Assembly (NCBI GenBank): GCA_016791115.1
Contig: JAEUNL010000037.1
Coordinates: forward strand, 1-56,257
Direction: 5' to 3'
Length of the DNA stretch: 56,257 bases
Source: Rhodocyclaceae bacterium
Lineage (GTDB): Bacteria; Pseudomonadota; Gammaproteobacteria; Burkholderiales; Rhodocyclaceae
Position numbers and translations under genes: made by a program. The notes beneath the pieces were generated by a model that was not told where the DNA came from, did no database searches, and worked only from the letters and a program-made list of their open reading frames with translations. This document shows positions 55,348-56,257 of the stretch, piece by piece (the first letter of the stretch is position 1; each line of letters starts with the position of its first letter).

Positions 55348-55484
55348 GGTGATCGCATTCTGGGTTGGCAGACTTCGACACCAATTGTAACCCGTGCCCT
55401 TCGCGATCCCGTTGCACGCCGATTGCCGAGCAGGCAAACCAGGCGAATAATCGTCGCGTATCGAAACCCTTCGAGGAGAGCGAA

Positions 55485-55925
55485 ATGGGATTGCTGGATG
55501 GATTGGCGGGGCAGGTGCTGGGCAGCGTGCTTGGCGGTGGCGCGCAGGGCGGGGCAGCCGGATCGGGCGGCCAGGGTGCGGCGCAACTGATACAGATCGT
55601 GATGGGTCTGATCCAGAACCAGCAGGGTGGGCTCGGCGGTTTGCTGCAGCAGTTCCAGCAGGCCGGGCTCGGCGAGCAGGCGGCCTCCTGGGTCAGCACA
55701 GGGCAGAATCTGCCGATCGACGCCGGCCAGATCGGCGCCGCGCTGGGGTCCGGTACCCTCGGCAACATTGCAAGCCAGCTCGGCATGTCGCCGAACGACG
55801 CATCGGGCGCGCTCGCCAGCGTACTGCCGCAGATCATCGACCAGCTCACGCCGAACGGGCAGGTCACCGAGCAGCACAACTCGCTCGACGGACTGGCCGC
55901 GCTGGCGGGGCAATTCTTCCGCTGA
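55485..55925 (+). CDS. YidB-like DUF937 protein
   Basis: This 146-residue Gly/Gln-rich protein belongs to DUF937, with E. coli YidB as the example; its function is unknown. The N-terminal [18 protein letters not shown], the [20 protein letters not shown] repeat-like helix, [15 protein letters not shown] and the C-terminal [18 protein letters not shown] are typical. ATG 55485 has GGAGAG seven bases upstream. Divergent from rpiA, it ends at a strong terminator. Confidence 0.9.
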   Translation: MGLLDGLAGQVLGSVLGGGAQGGAAGSGGQGAAQLIQIVMGLIQNQQGGLGGLLQQFQQAGLGEQAASWVSTGQNLPIDAGQIGAALGSGTLGNIASQLGMSPNDASGALASVLPQIIDQLTPNGQVTEQHNSLDGLAALAGQFFR

Positions 55926-55946
55926 AGCTTGCAATTGAACCCGGAT

Positions 55947-55977
55947 GCGAAAAGGGCGCCGGTGGCGCCCTTTTCGC
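55947..55977. terminator. Bidirectional terminator between the YidB-like gene and lpd
   Basis: GCGAAAAGGGCGCC (55947-55960) and GGCGCCCTTTTCGC (55964-55977) are perfect 14-base arms with a GGT loop. A/T runs on each side of the GC core let it act on both convergent transcripts. Confidence 0.9.
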
Positions 55978-55993
55978 GTGAAATGTGCCGGGG

Positions 55994-56257
55994 TTACTTC
56001 TTCCGCATCGGCGGCAGGTCGGTGCACACGCCCTCGAACACTTCTGCGGCCATACCGATGGATTCGCCGAGCGTCGGGTGTGGATGGATGGTCTTGCCAA
56101 TGTCGACCGGGTCGCAGCCCATCTCGATGGCCAGGGCGGCCTCGCCGATCATGTCGCCGGCGTTGGGTCCGACGATGCCGGCGCCGACGAGCCGATGGGT
56201 CTCTTCGTCGAAGATCAGCTTGGTGAAACCGTAGTCGCAGCCGTTGGCAATCGCCCG
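55994..56257 (-). CDS. lpd: Dihydrolipoyl dehydrogenase, C-terminal part
   Basis: This is the last 87 residues of an E3 enzyme; the gene runs off the right edge. The dimerisation-domain signature is clear: KLIFDEETHRLVGAGIVGPN, AGDMIGEAALAIEMGCD, then the active-site base pair in HPHPTLGESIGMAAEVFEG and the end CTDLPPMRKK. That ending is typical of the betaproteobacterial pyruvate dehydrogenase E3, often with an N-terminal lipoyl domain. The 2-oxoglutarate E3 is the alternative. Confidence 0.93.
   Translation of the reverse strand, partial: RAIANGCDYGFTKLIFDEETHRLVGAGIVGPNAGDMIGEAALAIEMGCDPVDIGKTIHPHPTLGESIGMAAEVFEGVCTDLPPMRKK

Overview
This 56.3 kb window is GC-rich, tightly packed chromosomal DNA, most likely from a betaproteobacterium able to fix CO2. 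The evidence is gene content: a form IA RuBisCO operon with CbbQ/CbbO activase genes and a divergent cbbR, together with proteobacterial housekeeping families (HtpX, TcdA, PurC, ArgA, RsmE, RlhA, YggX, PhoU, RpiA). I see no rRNA, tRNA, CRISPR array, prophage or intact insertion sequence. The genus cannot be fixed from the sequence alone.

Layout. Bases 1-15319 hold mixed housekeeping and envelope genes: a histone H1-like/SWIB fusion, htpX, tcdA, a FecR/DUF6600-type exported protein, an M23 peptidase, two bacteriohemerythrins about 8.8 kb apart, a 44-residue exported peptide with an extended Shine-Dalgarno, a ChaN-like lipoprotein, DUF1499 and DUF808 membrane proteins, a GGDEF-EAL protein, an HDOD protein, and a Crp/Fnr regulator translationally coupled to exonuclease III. 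Bases 15320-29909 hold ppdK behind a long, structured leader, a thioredoxin-fold protein coupled to oligopeptidase A, purC, a NamZ-like muramidase overlapping a DOMON-like protein, a 1-Cys peroxiredoxin, rlhA, and an MFS transporter whose last membrane segment is out of frame. Bases 29910-30616 are a decayed non-coding patch with a dispersed-type inverted repeat and a 3' relic of phnA/yjdM.

Bases 32236-46688, all on the minus strand, form the Calvin cycle operon in the order cbbL-cbbS-cbbQ-cbbO-fbp-prk-tkt-gap-pgk-pyk-fba. It supplies RuBisCO and its activase, phosphoribulokinase, the reducing arm (pgk, gap), the condensing and rearranging enzymes (fba, fbp, tkt) and a pyruvate kinase that drains fixed carbon. 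rpiA, also needed for the cycle, lies apart at 54682-55347, and ppdK at 15715 could return pyruvate to PEP. A strong terminator-like hairpin between cbbS and cbbQ probably sets RuBisCO expression above that of the distal genes. cbbR is read divergently across an AT-rich spacer that carries two LysR-type boxes.

Bases 47793-56257 hold an inositol-phosphatase family gene and a thioredoxin-like gene, rsmE, argA, a membrane PAS/PAS/GGDEF sensor, yggX, phoU, rpiA, a YidB-like gene and the 3' end of lpd. The most unusual features are the ppdK leader RNA, the intra-operon terminator, the H1/SWIB protein with 51-bp repeats, the 14-nt match to the 16S rRNA tail before a tiny exported peptide, the cysteine-tailed hemerythrin, and the two broken genes.
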